This document shows positions 1 to 8,567 of a stretch of 64,000 bases of DNA, piece after piece (the stretch's first letter is position 1; the number at the start of each line of letters is the position of its first letter). The notes under the pieces were generated by a model. That model ran no database searches. It saw only the letters and a program-made list of their open reading frames with translations, and was not told the origin of the DNA. Both the position numbers and the translations under genes were made by a program. The stretch is taken from contig JAHECA010000007.1 in assembly GCA_024642005.1 (NCBI GenBank), positions 1 through 64,000 on the forward strand, written 5' to 3'. Origin of the DNA: Robiginitalea sp. GTDB taxonomy: Bacteria > Bacteroidota > Bacteroidia > Flavobacteriales > Flavobacteriaceae.

Positions 1-3
1 AAA

Positions 4-37
4 AAAAGAGCCCTGCTATTGCTACCAGGGCCCTTTT
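4..37. terminator. Bidirectional hairpin terminator
   Basis: GCCCTG at 10-15 pairs with CAGGGC at 26-31. The stem continues with A/T pairs (4-7 with 34-37) after one mismatch. A runs on the left and T runs on the right give a T-rich 3' side on both strands. It probably ends a plus-strand gene lying before the window, and may also stop minus-strand transcription from the hydrolase that ends at 227. The stretch 41-226 holds no gene I can support. Confidence 0.6.
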
Positions 38-226
38 ACGAGAACACTATATGAAAATGAAAAAAATTAACTCCGTTGTTTTAGTAAGACGATGTAAACA
101 TACGACCCTTTGCCGTCCCGATGAATTTTTTGTTGTGAAAGCGCCCCTGGGTGTTGCGAACCAGCCAGGGGGTCGTGTTTTCTCGATAAAATGCAAGCCC
201 CGATTCGGTTAAAGGGCAGGTCGGGT

Positions 227-1564
227 TTACCGGATAGCGTCGACAAGCTTCCCCAAAAACGCATTCACATCAAAATCGGGCGATTCTGCCAGGCCCGTAC
301 GAACCACCACCAGGTCTTTGGAAGGAATTATAAACACGAACTGCCCCTGGTAGCCATTCGCCGAATACAGGTCTTTCGGCGCATCGGGGTACTTGCCGCC
401 GGCATTGAGCCAGAAATGCGCTCCGTATTGGAGATCAGCGTGGTCTGTTGGCCGGGTTACGTAATCGACCCAGGACGGGTCGAAGAGCTGCTGGCCTGCC
501 CAATTGCCCCTTCGAAGGTACAACAGGCCGAATCGGGCCCAGTCGCGCGTGGAGGCCCACCCGTAGGAAGAGCCTACGAAATTGCCCGACAGGTCGGTCT
601 CTATGAGCATGCTGCCCATCCCGATGCGGTCGATGAGTTCCCGGTAGGGGAAATTCAGGTATTCCTGATCGCTGTCAAGGGCCCTGCGCAGGAGGCCCGA
701 CAGGAAATTGCTCGTGCCCGAGGAATAATTCCAGACGGCCCCGGGAGCCGCCGCAGCCTCTTTGGCAGGTTGCACTGAGGCCATGTCCTCGCTCAAAAAA
801 AGCATTCGCGTAACATCCGAAATGCCGCCGTAATCTTCGTCCCAGGCAAGCCCGCTTTGCATGCGAAGCAGGTCGCCGTAGGTGATTGCGCTGCGCGCAT
901 CGTCTTTCCAGGCCTCCCAGGCCACAGCATCTTCCAGCTTCACCCGACCGTTGTAAACCTGTATGCCATAGAGGGTTGCCATAATACTTTTGGTCATGGA
1001 CCATCCCAAGATTCGGGTATCTGCATCGAAGCCTTCGACATAGCGTTCGGCAAGCAGGCGGTCTTTATAGAGCACGGCCACGGTTCGGGTTCGCTGTACC
1101 TCCGGGTCTCGGAAGGCCTGGTCCAGCGCCTCTCGTAGTTTGACGTAATTCACTTCCGGAAAAACCGTATCGCGGGGGGCTCCCTGCCCGATAGGATAGG
1201 GGGTTGCATCGCGAGAAAGCGTGCGTTGGGGTTTCAGGCCGGAGTAGGGGCCAGTCGCGCCGGTTTTGGGCAACAGGGCACAGCCCACCCCATCCCGACA
1301 GATGGCCCTGCGTTCCTGCATGCCCCAAACGCTGGCGTGAGCCCCAAGTTCCTCGGGCAGGTATTCCGATCGGGCCAGGGATATCAGGGGCACATCGTGG
1401 TCCTCGGAAATTACGGATTCGGGGTTTCGTCCGGCCAATATCACTGTCGAAGCCATATTCTTGGCGGCATATCCGCTGATGATAGTGAGCTTGGGATATT
1501 GAAAGGCAACGGCGATCCCCGCGGCGAGCACCAGCAACAGGCCTACCCGTTTCAGGATTCTCAT
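227..1564 (-). CDS. Serine hydrolase, class C beta-lactamase / 6-aminohexanoate-dimer hydrolase fold
   Basis: A 445-residue protein with an N-terminal hydrophobic segment (residues 7-21), a signal anchor or signal peptide, so the enzyme probably acts in the periplasm. The nucleophile motif SMTK is at 189-192 (Ser189, Lys192), inside a 'GWSMTKSI' context typical of the beta-lactamase-related family that includes NylB-type esterases and amidases. The second active-site Tyr is probably Tyr280 in 'WNYSSGTS'. The substrate cannot be read from sequence; members of this family hydrolyse esters, amides and D-amino-acid peptides. It stands alone, divergent from the cell-wall operon that begins at 1705, which would fit a peptidoglycan-related role but does not prove it. 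ATG start. Confidence 0.85.
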   Translation of the reverse strand: MRILKRVGLLLVLAAGIAVAFQYPKLTIISGYAAKNMASTVILAGRNPESVISEDHDVPLISLARSEYLPEELGAHASVWGMQERRAICRDGVGCALLPKTGATGPYSGLKPQRTLSRDATPYPIGQGAPRDTVFPEVNYVKLREALDQAFRDPEVQRTRTVAVLYKDRLLAERYVEGFDADTRILGWSMTKSIMATLYGIQVYNGRVKLEDAVAWEAWKDDARSAITYGDLLRMQSGLAWDEDYGGISDVTRMLFLSEDMASVQPAKEAAAAPGAVWNYSSGTSNFLSGLLRRALDSDQEYLNFPYRELIDRIGMGSMLIETDLSGNFVGSSYGWASTRDWARFGLLYLRRGNWAGQQLFDPSWVDYVTRPTDHADLQYGAHFWLNAGGKYPDAPKDLYSANGYQGQFVFIIPSKDLVVVRTGLAESPDFDVNAFLGKLVDAIR

Positions 1565-1704
1565 GATTTAAAATCAGTTAAAGGGTTATACAGGCTAATT
1601 TACGCATTTGCTGAAAGCCGAAAGGATGGTTGGGGATATGCTTTTTACATTGGCCCCAGGGCCCGTGCATTGGGATTTCGGCAAGAAAAAATTACATTCG
1701 TGGC

Positions 1705-2160
1705 ATGCATGCTCTGAAATCTGCTACCCGGGCAACCCTGGCCCTGCTGTTGCTGGCCTGCTCCTGCACGGGGCGCGACACGGCCGACGCCTATGAGTGG
1801 AAAGAAATGGAGGTTATGACCACAGCTTATAATTCCCTTTCCTGGCAAACAGAGGGAAACCCTGCAATAGCGGCCTGGGGAGATACGCTGCGGCCCGATC
1901 GGCCCAGCGTTGCGGTGTCGCGCGACCTGGTCAAACTCGGGCTGAAACGCAATACTCCGGTGCTCATCGAAGGGTTTACCGATACCTTCCTGGTGAAGGA
2001 TAAAATGAATGCGCGGTTTAAACGGCACATCGATATTTATATGGGGAAAGATTTATTCAAAGCGCGTGAATTTGGGCGCTGCCGGTTGAAAATTGCCTAC
2101 CGGGTTCCCAAATCAGGTGGTGCAGATAGCCTTCAAACACAAGAAAAACAGCAGCCATGA
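1705..2160 (+). CDS. 3D (Asp-Asp-Asp) domain lipoprotein
   Basis: Start chosen at the ATG at 1705 because it gives a clean lipoprotein signal (hydrophobic LALLLL then LACSC, acylated Cys near residue 19). Reading the frame further upstream adds a poor N-terminus. The 151-residue product carries a 3D / double-psi-beta-barrel domain: 'VTTAYNS' near the start of the mature part, then 'VAVSRDL', 'GTPVLIEG'-like and 'VKDKMNARFKRHIDIYMG', with the conserved Asp pair near the end. Such domains occur in MltA- and Rpf-like peptidoglycan lytic enzymes. Its stop overlaps the ATG of the amidase gene (ATGA at 2157-2160), so the two are translationally coupled. The likely role is cell-wall turnover at the membrane; catalysis is not established. 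Confidence 0.8.
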   Translation: MHALKSATRATLALLLLACSCTGRDTADAYEWKEMEVMTTAYNSLSWQTEGNPAIAAWGDTLRPDRPSVAVSRDLVKLGLKRNTPVLIEGFTDTFLVKDKMNARFKRHIDIYMGKDLFKAREFGRCRLKIAYRVPKSGGADSLQTQEKQQP

Positions 2161-2837
2161 AAAAAATATTCATAGGGCTTGCCCTGGGGGTAGTCCTGAA
2201 CCAGGCTATCGGATGCAGCGCCTCCCGCCCGGCAGTGGTGCAGCGGCCCATTACCTGGGACCAGGACCGGCTGCAACTTACCGAGGCTTACCTGGAAACC
2301 CGCTATGGCCTGCCGCAGGACAATGCCCGTATCGCCCCCCAAATGGTAGTGCTCCACTGGACGGCGATCCCCACCCTTGAGGACTCGTTCCGGGCTTTCT
2401 ACCCCTCCAAACTCCCCAATGCCCGGGCCGACATTGCCACGGCAGGCGATCTGAACGTCTCTGCCCACTTCCTGGTAGACCGCGACGGCACCATCTATCA
2501 ACTCATGCCCGATACCCTGATGGCCCGTCACACAATAGGCCTGAACCACTGTGCCATCGGCATTGAAAATGTCGGAGGAACCGAAGAAACGCCGCTCACA
2601 ACCCGGCAACGCAAGGCCGATGAATGGCTTGTGCGCCAATTGGCCGCAAAGTACCCGATACGCTATGTAATCGGGCATTACGAATACACGGCCTTCGAAG
2701 GCCACCCGCTCTGGCTCGAAAAAGACAGTGCCTACCGAACCGAAAAAACAGACCCCGGCAAGGCCTTCATGAAAAAGATAAGAAGGTCGCTCTCAGACCT
2801 GAATTTACAAACCGCACCCAAACACGCCTCTTTATGA
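2157..2837 (+). CDS. N-acetylmuramoyl-L-alanine amidase, Amidase_2 / PGRP fold
   Basis: A 226-residue probable lipoprotein (signal segment ending at Cys20). The zinc-amidase fold is visible: His67 in 'VVLHWTA', 'HFLVDRDGTIYQL' at about 104-116, His174 in 'IGHYEY' and Asp199 in 'KTDPG', which match the His-His-Asp/Cys zinc set of the family. 'IGIENVGG' is the usual Amidase_2 strand. It should cleave the bond between MurNAc and the stem-peptide L-Ala in the periplasm. It overlaps its neighbours by 4 nt on both sides (ATGA at 2157 and at 2834), making the middle gene of a three-gene cell-wall operon. Confidence 0.88.
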   Translation: MKKIFIGLALGVVLNQAIGCSASRPAVVQRPITWDQDRLQLTEAYLETRYGLPQDNARIAPQMVVLHWTAIPTLEDSFRAFYPSKLPNARADIATAGDLNVSAHFLVDRDGTIYQLMPDTLMARHTIGLNHCAIGIENVGGTEETPLTTRQRKADEWLVRQLAAKYPIRYVIGHYEYTAFEGHPLWLEKDSAYRTEKTDPGKAFMKKIRRSLSDLNLQTAPKHASL

Positions 2838-4300
2838 AAAAAGTGTTGTTGGCTTCCCTGCTGGCCTTTTGGGCCTGTCAGGTACCTGCCCAAACGGAAT
2901 CATTTACCCAACGGTTTTATGAAACCTACGACTCCTACCACGAACCATCCCTGGGCAAACGCCGCATCAAGCATAACGACCTGCAGCCCCTTATCGATGC
3001 CGTGGCGGCCAGGCCAGGTTTTGAAGTACATACCGTAGGGGCTTCCCTCCAGGGGCGCCCCCTGCGCCTGATCAGCGCGGGCCAGGGAGAAACCGATATT
3101 TTCCTTTGGTCTCAGATGCACGGAGACGAGCCCACGGCCACTCAGGCAATTTTCGATATCCTCAATTTCCTGGCGTCAGACGACTTTGCCGAAGAGAAGC
3201 AGCAATTGCTCAGCCAGGTGCGCATCCATTTCCTGCCCATGCTAAACCCGGACGGGGCCGAAGTCTTCCAAAGACGCAATACCCTGGGCATCGACATCAA
3301 CCGCGACGCCCTGAGGCTGCAATCTTCAGAAGGGCAGACCCTGAAGCGCGTCCGGGACAGCCTCAATGCGGAGTTCGGCTTCAACCTGCACGATCAGAGC
3401 CGGTACTACAACGCCATGCGTACCCCCAAACCGGCTACGATTTCCTACCTGGCCCCGGCCTATAACTACGAGAAAGAGGTCAATGAAGTGCGGGGCAATG
3501 CCATGCGGGTAATCGGCTATATGAATCGCATCTTGCAACAATACGCCCCGGGACAGGTAGGGCGGTACAACGACGATTTTGAGCCCAGGGCTTTTGGCGA
3601 CAACATCCAGAAGTGGGGTACCAGCCTGATACTGATCGAGTCGGGGGGATACCCCGAAGACCTGGAAAAGCAGGAAATTAGGAAACTGAATTACGTCTCC
3701 ATCCTCTCTGCCATATATGCCATTGGTTCAGGGAGCTATAGGGAACTTCCCCTGGAGGATTATTACACCATCCCTGAAAATGACCGGATGCTTTTCGACC
3801 TCAAGATCGAAGGAGTGAGCTATCCCTTGCTGGGCACCGAATTTGTCATGGATTTCGGGATTTTTCACCATGAGGTGGAACGGGAGGGATACCGTGAATT
3901 CTGGAACAGCAGCCGCATAGGAGATATGGGCGACCTCTCCACCTATTACGGGTACGAAACACTCGATGCCCGGGGCCATACCCTGAAAGTGGGCCAGGTA
4001 TACCCCGAGGTGCTCCCCGACATACAGGCCGTTGCCAAACTTGATTTTTGGGCCTTGCTGGACAAGGGCATTACCTATGTGCGCGTTGCCCAATTCCCTA
4101 AGGGGCTTAAGGCTTCCCCCTATCCGGTAAACCTGGTTTCGGCCACCTACAAAGGGCCTGCCAGCAAATGGGATGTGGGCGACAACCCCACCTTTGTGCT
4201 ATGGAAAGACGGAAAACCATCTTATGCGGTCATTAATGGCTTTTTACTGGATGTGGCCAACCGCCGGGGGGCCGTCCATAATGGTATGCTAATCAAGTAG
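2834..4300 (+). CDS. M14-family zinc carboxypeptidase
   Basis: Start set at the ATG at 2834, which overlaps the amidase stop and gives a signal peptide (MKKVLLASLLAFWACQVPAQ). An earlier in-frame start would lie inside the amidase gene. The product has 488 residues. Zinc ligands of peptidase family M14 are His96 and Glu99 (HGDEPT) and His186 ('FNLHDQ'); the catalytic Glu is probably Glu269 in 'LILIESGG'. 'NPDG' and 'DINRD' are also family landmarks. The C-terminal 180 residues form an extra domain that I do not recognise. With the 3D-domain protein and amidase, it probably trims peptidoglycan stem peptides in the periplasm, though general protein carboxypeptidase activity is possible. Confidence 0.85.
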   Translation: MKKVLLASLLAFWACQVPAQTESFTQRFYETYDSYHEPSLGKRRIKHNDLQPLIDAVAARPGFEVHTVGASLQGRPLRLISAGQGETDIFLWSQMHGDEPTATQAIFDILNFLASDDFAEEKQQLLSQVRIHFLPMLNPDGAEVFQRRNTLGIDINRDALRLQSSEGQTLKRVRDSLNAEFGFNLHDQSRYYNAMRTPKPATISYLAPAYNYEKEVNEVRGNAMRVIGYMNRILQQYAPGQVGRYNDDFEPRAFGDNIQKWGTSLILIESGGYPEDLEKQEIRKLNYVSILSAIYAIGSGSYRELPLEDYYTIPENDRMLFDLKIEGVSYPLLGTEFVMDFGIFHHEVEREGYREFWNSSRIGDMGDLSTYYGYETLDARGHTLKVGQVYPEVLPDIQAVAKLDFWALLDKGITYVRVAQFPKGLKASPYPVNLVSATYKGPASKWDVGDNPTFVLWKDGKPSYAVINGFLLDVANRRGAVHNGMLIK

Positions 4301-4401
4301 GGGCAAGGAATTCCATACCCGAACCGGGCACAGTTTTCGCTGCACAATAGCAGCAGGGAAACAAACATCCCGACACGGGTGCAGCCATTGGCCAGGAATA
4401 C

Positions 4402-4430
4402 AAAAAGCCCCGGGGACGGGGCTTCTGTTT
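4402..4430 (-). terminator. Hairpin terminator for the VWA gene
   Basis: AAGCCCCG (4405-4412) pairs with CGGGGCTT (4417-4424) around a 4-nt loop. On the minus strand it is followed by TTTTT, 16 nt past the stop of the VWA gene. A weaker T run on the plus side (CTGTTTT) may let it also stop the cell-wall operon. Confidence 0.75.
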
Positions 4431-4445
4431 TGGAATGCGTCAGGA

Positions 4446-5558
4446 TTACTGGCAGCCGCCCGTAAATCCGGTAGCGTTGAAACGCGTCTGAACCGCCCCC
4501 TGCTGGGCACCGCGGTTTACCTGTATCACCAGGTTGCTTTCGCCGCTGCCGTCGCGCTTTGGGCTGCAATACTCAAAGAGGTAGTAGCTGTTGGCCCGCT
4601 CGGAAACCTTTTGTGACAACTGATTGAAGGTTACTTCCAGTTCTTCCTTGTTCCCGGCAAAAACGCTGTACGTTTTCCCGATTGCCTCCAAGACGGCGCT
4701 GTCGATTTCAGAGCCCAGCCCGATAGTGAAAAAGGAGATGTTGGAATTTGCCTTGTCGACCTTTTCTAGAGCCTTGTCCTCGGTATAGCGGGAAGCCTGG
4801 TCGGTGCCGTCGGTGAAGATAACCACCGAGGCCCCGCCAATGGTATTATTCTTGGCGCTTGCCTCGATAAGGGCGGTGGCCTTGTCGGTGCTTTTAATCA
4901 CCGCTCCATAGAGATCGGTTGAGGGGTCATTGCTAATACCGGTCGTTATGGATGCAATGGCAGCCTGCAGATCTGCTTTGGAAGCAGTAAGCGGGTGCAG
5001 TTCGTGCAGTTTGTCTTCCCCGTCAAACCAGTAAATACCCATCTGGTAGGACTCCGAAGCCACCGCCGGCATCACATTGTCGATAAAACTGGCAGAGGCC
5101 GACTTCAATTCGTTGAGGCTGGTGCTCAGCACACTATTGCTCAGGTCGAGCACCAATAGGGTATGGTTCGTGAAAATCTGAGAATTGGAGGAAATACGGG
5201 CCTGCGATTCCGATGCGGAAATGGTATTGAAACAGGCGTCGTTGCGGCCCTGTTCGTAAATGGTAAACTGGTCTGCAGTCAGGCCGGCCACCGGGTTTCC
5301 CGTGGCGTCTGATACCCGGAAAAATACGGAAACCTTGCCGGGAAGGGTGGTATATTGGTCCTGTATCGATAAAATAAGGTCGTTGGAACCGAAGTTAAGG
5401 CAATTGTCGGCAGGCTTGCCCAGGCCCAGGTCTCCGTCCAGATTAAGGTTCAGCGACACATCGTCGTCGGCACTGCCACAAGAGGCCATCATCCCGAGGG
5501 CAATTCCCGCCAGGACAATTCTAAGCGTTTTCATTTTCATGGTTCTGATAATTTTCAT
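4446..5558 (-). CDS. VWA-domain lipoprotein
   Basis: The start is the ATG at 5558 (5540 and 5534 are close alternatives). All give a lipoprotein signal ending in 'GMMASC', whereas the longer frame back to 5672 does not. The product has 370 residues. An N-terminal Ig-like region containing 'VFFRVSDATGNPVAGLTADQF' is followed by a von Willebrand A domain whose MIDAS motif is DLSNS ('LLVLDLSNSVLS'), with the later Thr and Asp positions in 'DPSTDLYG' and 'FTDGTDQ'. VWA domains bind ligands through a divalent metal. The protein is probably surface- or periplasm-exposed on the outer membrane. Partner unknown; the neighbouring porin gene is 113 nt upstream on the same strand. Confidence 0.8.
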   Translation of the reverse strand: MKIIRTMKMKTLRIVLAGIALGMMASCGSADDDVSLNLNLDGDLGLGKPADNCLNFGSNDLILSIQDQYTTLPGKVSVFFRVSDATGNPVAGLTADQFTIYEQGRNDACFNTISASESQARISSNSQIFTNHTLLVLDLSNSVLSTSLNELKSASASFIDNVMPAVASESYQMGIYWFDGEDKLHELHPLTASKADLQAAIASITTGISNDPSTDLYGAVIKSTDKATALIEASAKNNTIGGASVVIFTDGTDQASRYTEDKALEKVDKANSNISFFTIGLGSEIDSAVLEAIGKTYSVFAGNKEELEVTFNQLSQKVSERANSYYLFEYCSPKRDGSGESNLVIQVNRGAQQGAVQTRFNATGFTGGCQ

Positions 5559-5671
5559 GGAAAACGGAGATTCCTGCATTCTAGTATATGGCCCCAAATA
5601 TTTTACGCAGCCATACGGCTGCAGATAGGAGGCGGTAAGGTTGGCTACATACCGTGCCCAAGAGCCGGGCA

Positions 5672-7015
5672 TTAAAAATTGTAATTGACAATCAGGCTGA
5701 TGTGAAACATGTCTACCTTGTTGAAATATATATTCGGATTGTCGGGCACCTCCCCGTTTGCCGCCTTGTAGGTGAGCAGCAGCTCCGGCCTGAATTTCGG
5801 GAGCTTTTCGAACTCGAAGAAAAAATCCAGGTTCAGGTGGGTGTAATCGGGAAAGGCGTATTTGTTGCGTTCGGCGTCAAGGGCCGGGGGCTTCCAGTGC
5901 CTGCCAAGGCTGAAGATCGACTGCATCTGTATCGTTTTGCTCAGTCCAACAGGGGTTTGATAGCTCACCACCAGGGCATGGTTGTCGGAAGAGCCCTCGC
6001 TCCGTTCGAGTTTCTGGAAACTGAAAAAATACTCCCGTCCCCATTCCCTCGGGAAAAGGAAGCGGCCCCGGGGCAGGATGCGGTCGTAAGCCAGGGAAAC
6101 CCCCGATTTGGGGGTTCCATACCTCAGAAGCACCCCCAGTACATCGGCTCCTTTCTGGTCAAAATAACGCAGGGAATCGACAGGGTTTCCTCCCGCTCCC
6201 ACGCGATCCTGGTGCAGCCATTCCAGCTCCAGGCCCCAGTTGGCGCCCAATTCGAGTTGCGGTTTAAGATACAGCGTGTTGGAGACGTTATCGGCATAAT
6301 AGTTCCACACATTCACGCGAAGGCCGGGGGTGAGCTTCAGGTTCCCGTTGGCCACCAGCACAAAGTCGGAGTGGGTGTTGCCGGGGTAAAGGCTGGTTCG
6401 CCCATCCGGGTCGCGCCCGGCCGGGTAAGCCCCAATGCTCTCGCCTATGCGCATAAAAGACCCGGTAGATCGCGGGGCTACCCTGTTTAGCAGGCCGAAC
6501 TGCATCCCCTGTGCTTCTTTCCCCTGATAGGTATACCACAACCCCTGCACCAGGGTGGGAATCATCCGGCCGTCTTCAGGGTTGATCTGGGGGGTATTGA
6601 CCTTCATACGGCCCAGCTTGAAGCCGTGTCCTGCCCGGGAGTAGGACAGGTAAAGTTCCCCGAGCAATACCACCACGTCTTTAGAAGGGTTCAGACGGTC
6701 AAAAAGCCCTTCCTCATAGCGGCTGTACCGTCCGGTAAGCGGGTCGGGGACCGTCAGGTCCTGTATGTTCAGGTTCGTCGCGTTATAGAGGGCCCCGCCT
6801 ATTTCCCATGAACTGTTAAACCGGAACAGGTATTTGAGGTGGCCTCCGGTGGCCAGGGCATGGTAATCGGTTAGTTCGCCCTTGTTCACGGTAGTCATGT
6901 AAAACGTGCGCCACTGTCCCGAAAACGCCCCGGTCATGCGGTCTTCCAGTTGCTGTGACAGGGTCAGTCCGGGAGCGAGAATCACATACAGGAGAATACG
7001 CAGCTTGAAACGCAA
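5672..7015 (-). CDS. Outer-membrane beta-barrel porin (OprD-like)
   Basis: A 447-residue protein with an N-terminal signal (RFKLRILLYVILAPGLTLSQ), many alternating amphipathic strands and a C-terminal aromatic end (NYNF) used for outer-membrane insertion. 'GAFSGQWRTFYMTT' near the N-terminus and 'GGHLKY' resemble the OprD porin family. The start must be TTG at 7015: no ATG or GTG lies between the upstream stop and the first in-frame Met, which would remove the signal peptide. The TTG lies 2 nt after the stop of the cytochrome gene, so translation is probably coupled. The solute is unknown; pairing with a TsdA-like cytochrome suggests a sulfur-compound route but is only context. Confidence 0.75.
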   Translation of the reverse strand: MRFKLRILLYVILAPGLTLSQQLEDRMTGAFSGQWRTFYMTTVNKGELTDYHALATGGHLKYLFRFNSSWEIGGALYNATNLNIQDLTVPDPLTGRYSRYEEGLFDRLNPSKDVVVLLGELYLSYSRAGHGFKLGRMKVNTPQINPEDGRMIPTLVQGLWYTYQGKEAQGMQFGLLNRVAPRSTGSFMRIGESIGAYPAGRDPDGRTSLYPGNTHSDFVLVANGNLKLTPGLRVNVWNYYADNVSNTLYLKPQLELGANWGLELEWLHQDRVGAGGNPVDSLRYFDQKGADVLGVLLRYGTPKSGVSLAYDRILPRGRFLFPREWGREYFFSFQKLERSEGSSDNHALVVSYQTPVGLSKTIQMQSIFSLGRHWKPPALDAERNKYAFPDYTHLNLDFFFEFEKLPKFRPELLLTYKAANGEVPDNPNIYFNKVDMFHISLIVNYNF

Positions 7016-7017
7016 GG

Positions 7018-8034
7018 CTATTTGTTTTTTACCAGTTGATACTTTTCTTTATAGTAAGCGATAATAGGGGGGAAGGGGCCATATTTATGGGCTTCGGCCG
7101 AAAAATCGTCTGCCCAGGGCCCGTATGGCGTGGAAACGGGTTTCAGGGTCCGGTCCGGGTAATCTGCTTCGGTGCCGGTCTTATGTGGCCGGTCGAAACT
7201 GTTGACATACCCGGCCACGTCGAAAGCCTCCTGGTCGCTCAGTTTGGGATTGTCGCGGGAGGCCAGGCCGAAGGGCATATTGCTGCGGATGAATTCGGCA
7301 GCCGTAATGACCCGGTACATGCCGGCCCCGTCATTGTAGCTGTCGGGTCCCCACAGGGGCGGATAGAGATATCCCGCGCCCGGTTTGGGTATTCCCTGCC
7401 CGTCTGCCCCGTGACATACTGTGCATTCGCGCAGGTAAACCGCTTTGCCGGCTTCCAGGTTTACGGCTGCTTCGGGTAGGGCAATTGGGGGATAACCTTC
7501 GTATTCGGCTTCCCGTTCGGCTGGCAGGTCTTCGCCCAGCCATTCCATGTAGGCAACCATGGCCCGCATCGCCTCTGAACCAGCAGGGAGCTTACGGCCG
7601 TTCATACTGCGCTCCATGCAGCCGTTTATCCGGTCTTCCAGAGTGCCGATGCGGTTCGAACGCCCGCCAAACTGTGGAAAGCGGGCACTGACCCCCACCC
7701 ACGATGCCGATCCGGCCTGGGTTCCTCCTTTCAGGTGGCAATTGGTGCACGAAAGGTTGTTGCCCGAGAAGCGCATGTCCGGGTTTTCTGCCCCCGGGCC
7801 CATCTGTGCTGCGCTTTCAGATAAGTACAGGTAGCCCTGTCTGACCAAAGGGGAGGCAGAAACCCCTGCTGCGTTAATATCGCGCGGATGCCAGGGTTTG
7901 GTTTCCGGAACCGGCGTCAGATCCTGCAAGGGGATAGCAGGTGGGCGGTAGGTTAACAACCCAAGAAACAGGAGTGCCAGCAGCCCAAACAGGACCAAAA
8001 ACAGTCCCGTGATTTTGCGAGCCAGATATCGCAT
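7018..8034 (-). CDS. tsdA: TsdA-like dihaem cytochrome c (thiosulfate dehydrogenase family)
   Basis: Start taken at the ATG at 8034; the frame extends to a TTG at 8082 with no added domain. The 338-residue product has one N-terminal transmembrane anchor (about residues 8-29), then two haem c sites: C96-T-N-C-H100 and C204-T-V-C-H208. Cys139 in 'RINGC' lies about 40 residues after the first haem His, where TsdA enzymes place the unusual Cys axial ligand, and 'MPFG' supplies a Met for the second haem. TsdA joins two thiosulfate molecules into tetrathionate, or runs the reverse reaction, in the periplasm. Direction cannot be told here. Followed directly by the porin gene. Confidence 0.8.
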   Translation of the reverse strand: MRYLARKITGLFLVLFGLLALLFLGLLTYRPPAIPLQDLTPVPETKPWHPRDINAAGVSASPLVRQGYLYLSESAAQMGPGAENPDMRFSGNNLSCTNCHLKGGTQAGSASWVGVSARFPQFGGRSNRIGTLEDRINGCMERSMNGRKLPAGSEAMRAMVAYMEWLGEDLPAEREAEYEGYPPIALPEAAVNLEAGKAVYLRECTVCHGADGQGIPKPGAGYLYPPLWGPDSYNDGAGMYRVITAAEFIRSNMPFGLASRDNPKLSDQEAFDVAGYVNSFDRPHKTGTEADYPDRTLKPVSTPYGPWADDFSAEAHKYGPFPPIIAYYKEKYQLVKNK

Positions 8035-8235
8035 GGAGTCAATTTCTGATCGCTTGTTTTTCGGAATCTTCACGAGGGTCAAATTTTCAATTGATGAAAT
8101 TTAGGAATTCCAGCCGGGCAGTCAGTAACAAGGGTAACATAACATTGCTTCCCGGTTATGTTATCGCAATGGCGGCAACCTGCAGGGCATTCTCCGAACA
8201 ATGTGTTAAAGCGTGGGGGGCTCTTTAAAATTTTG

Positions 8236-8243
8236 TATTTTTA
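8236..8243 (+). promoter_or_regulatory. Possible -7 element for moaD
   Basis: TATTTTTA, one base from the Bacteroidota consensus TAnnTTTG, about 70 nt before the moaD ATG. No good -33 TTTG is visible at the usual distance, so this is weak. Confidence 0.28.
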
Positions 8244-8311
8244 GTCCGTGTCCCTTTGCCGGCCCGGAATTGCAGCCCACTATGGATCGCATTCAAAAAT
8301 AGGGAAGTTAT

Positions 8312-8557
8312 ATGACTGTACTATTATTTGGGGTAACTCGAGATATTGTAGGCAATGGCAGCCTTTCCATTCCCTTTTCAAAGGCCGGCAACCTGGATAC
8401 GGTCGGTGAGCTAAAGGCTTACCTGAAGCAAGTTTATCCGCCCCTGGGAGAGCTCAGTTCACTGGCAGTGGCAGTTAACAAGACCTATGCCCGGGACACC
8501 GATCCGATCGACAGGATGGATGAAATTGCGCTGATTCCTCCGGTTAGCGGAGGTTAA
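8312..8557 (+). CDS. moaD: MoaD, molybdopterin synthase sulfur-carrier subunit
   Basis: An 81-residue ubiquitin-like protein ending in Gly-Gly ('IPPVSGG'), the tail that is adenylated and then thiocarboxylated to carry sulfur into molybdopterin. 'ALIPPVSGG' is the usual MoaD C-terminus. It opens a moaD-moaA-mobA-moeB run; moaA starts 10 nt after its stop. The expected partner MoaE and the enzyme MoaC are not encoded in this window. Confidence 0.9.
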   Translation: MTVLLFGVTRDIVGNGSLSIPFSKAGNLDTVGELKAYLKQVYPPLGELSSLAVAVNKTYARDTDPIDRMDEIALIPPVSGG

Positions 8558-8567
8558 ATGTTTGGGA

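Noticed and set aside
51-212. A 53-codon plus-strand ORF (ATG at 51) in the first intergenic stretch
   Set aside because: It starts with a Lys-rich Met-Lys run, but the rest has no recognisable pattern, no promoter box and no homologous copy. Chance length is likely.
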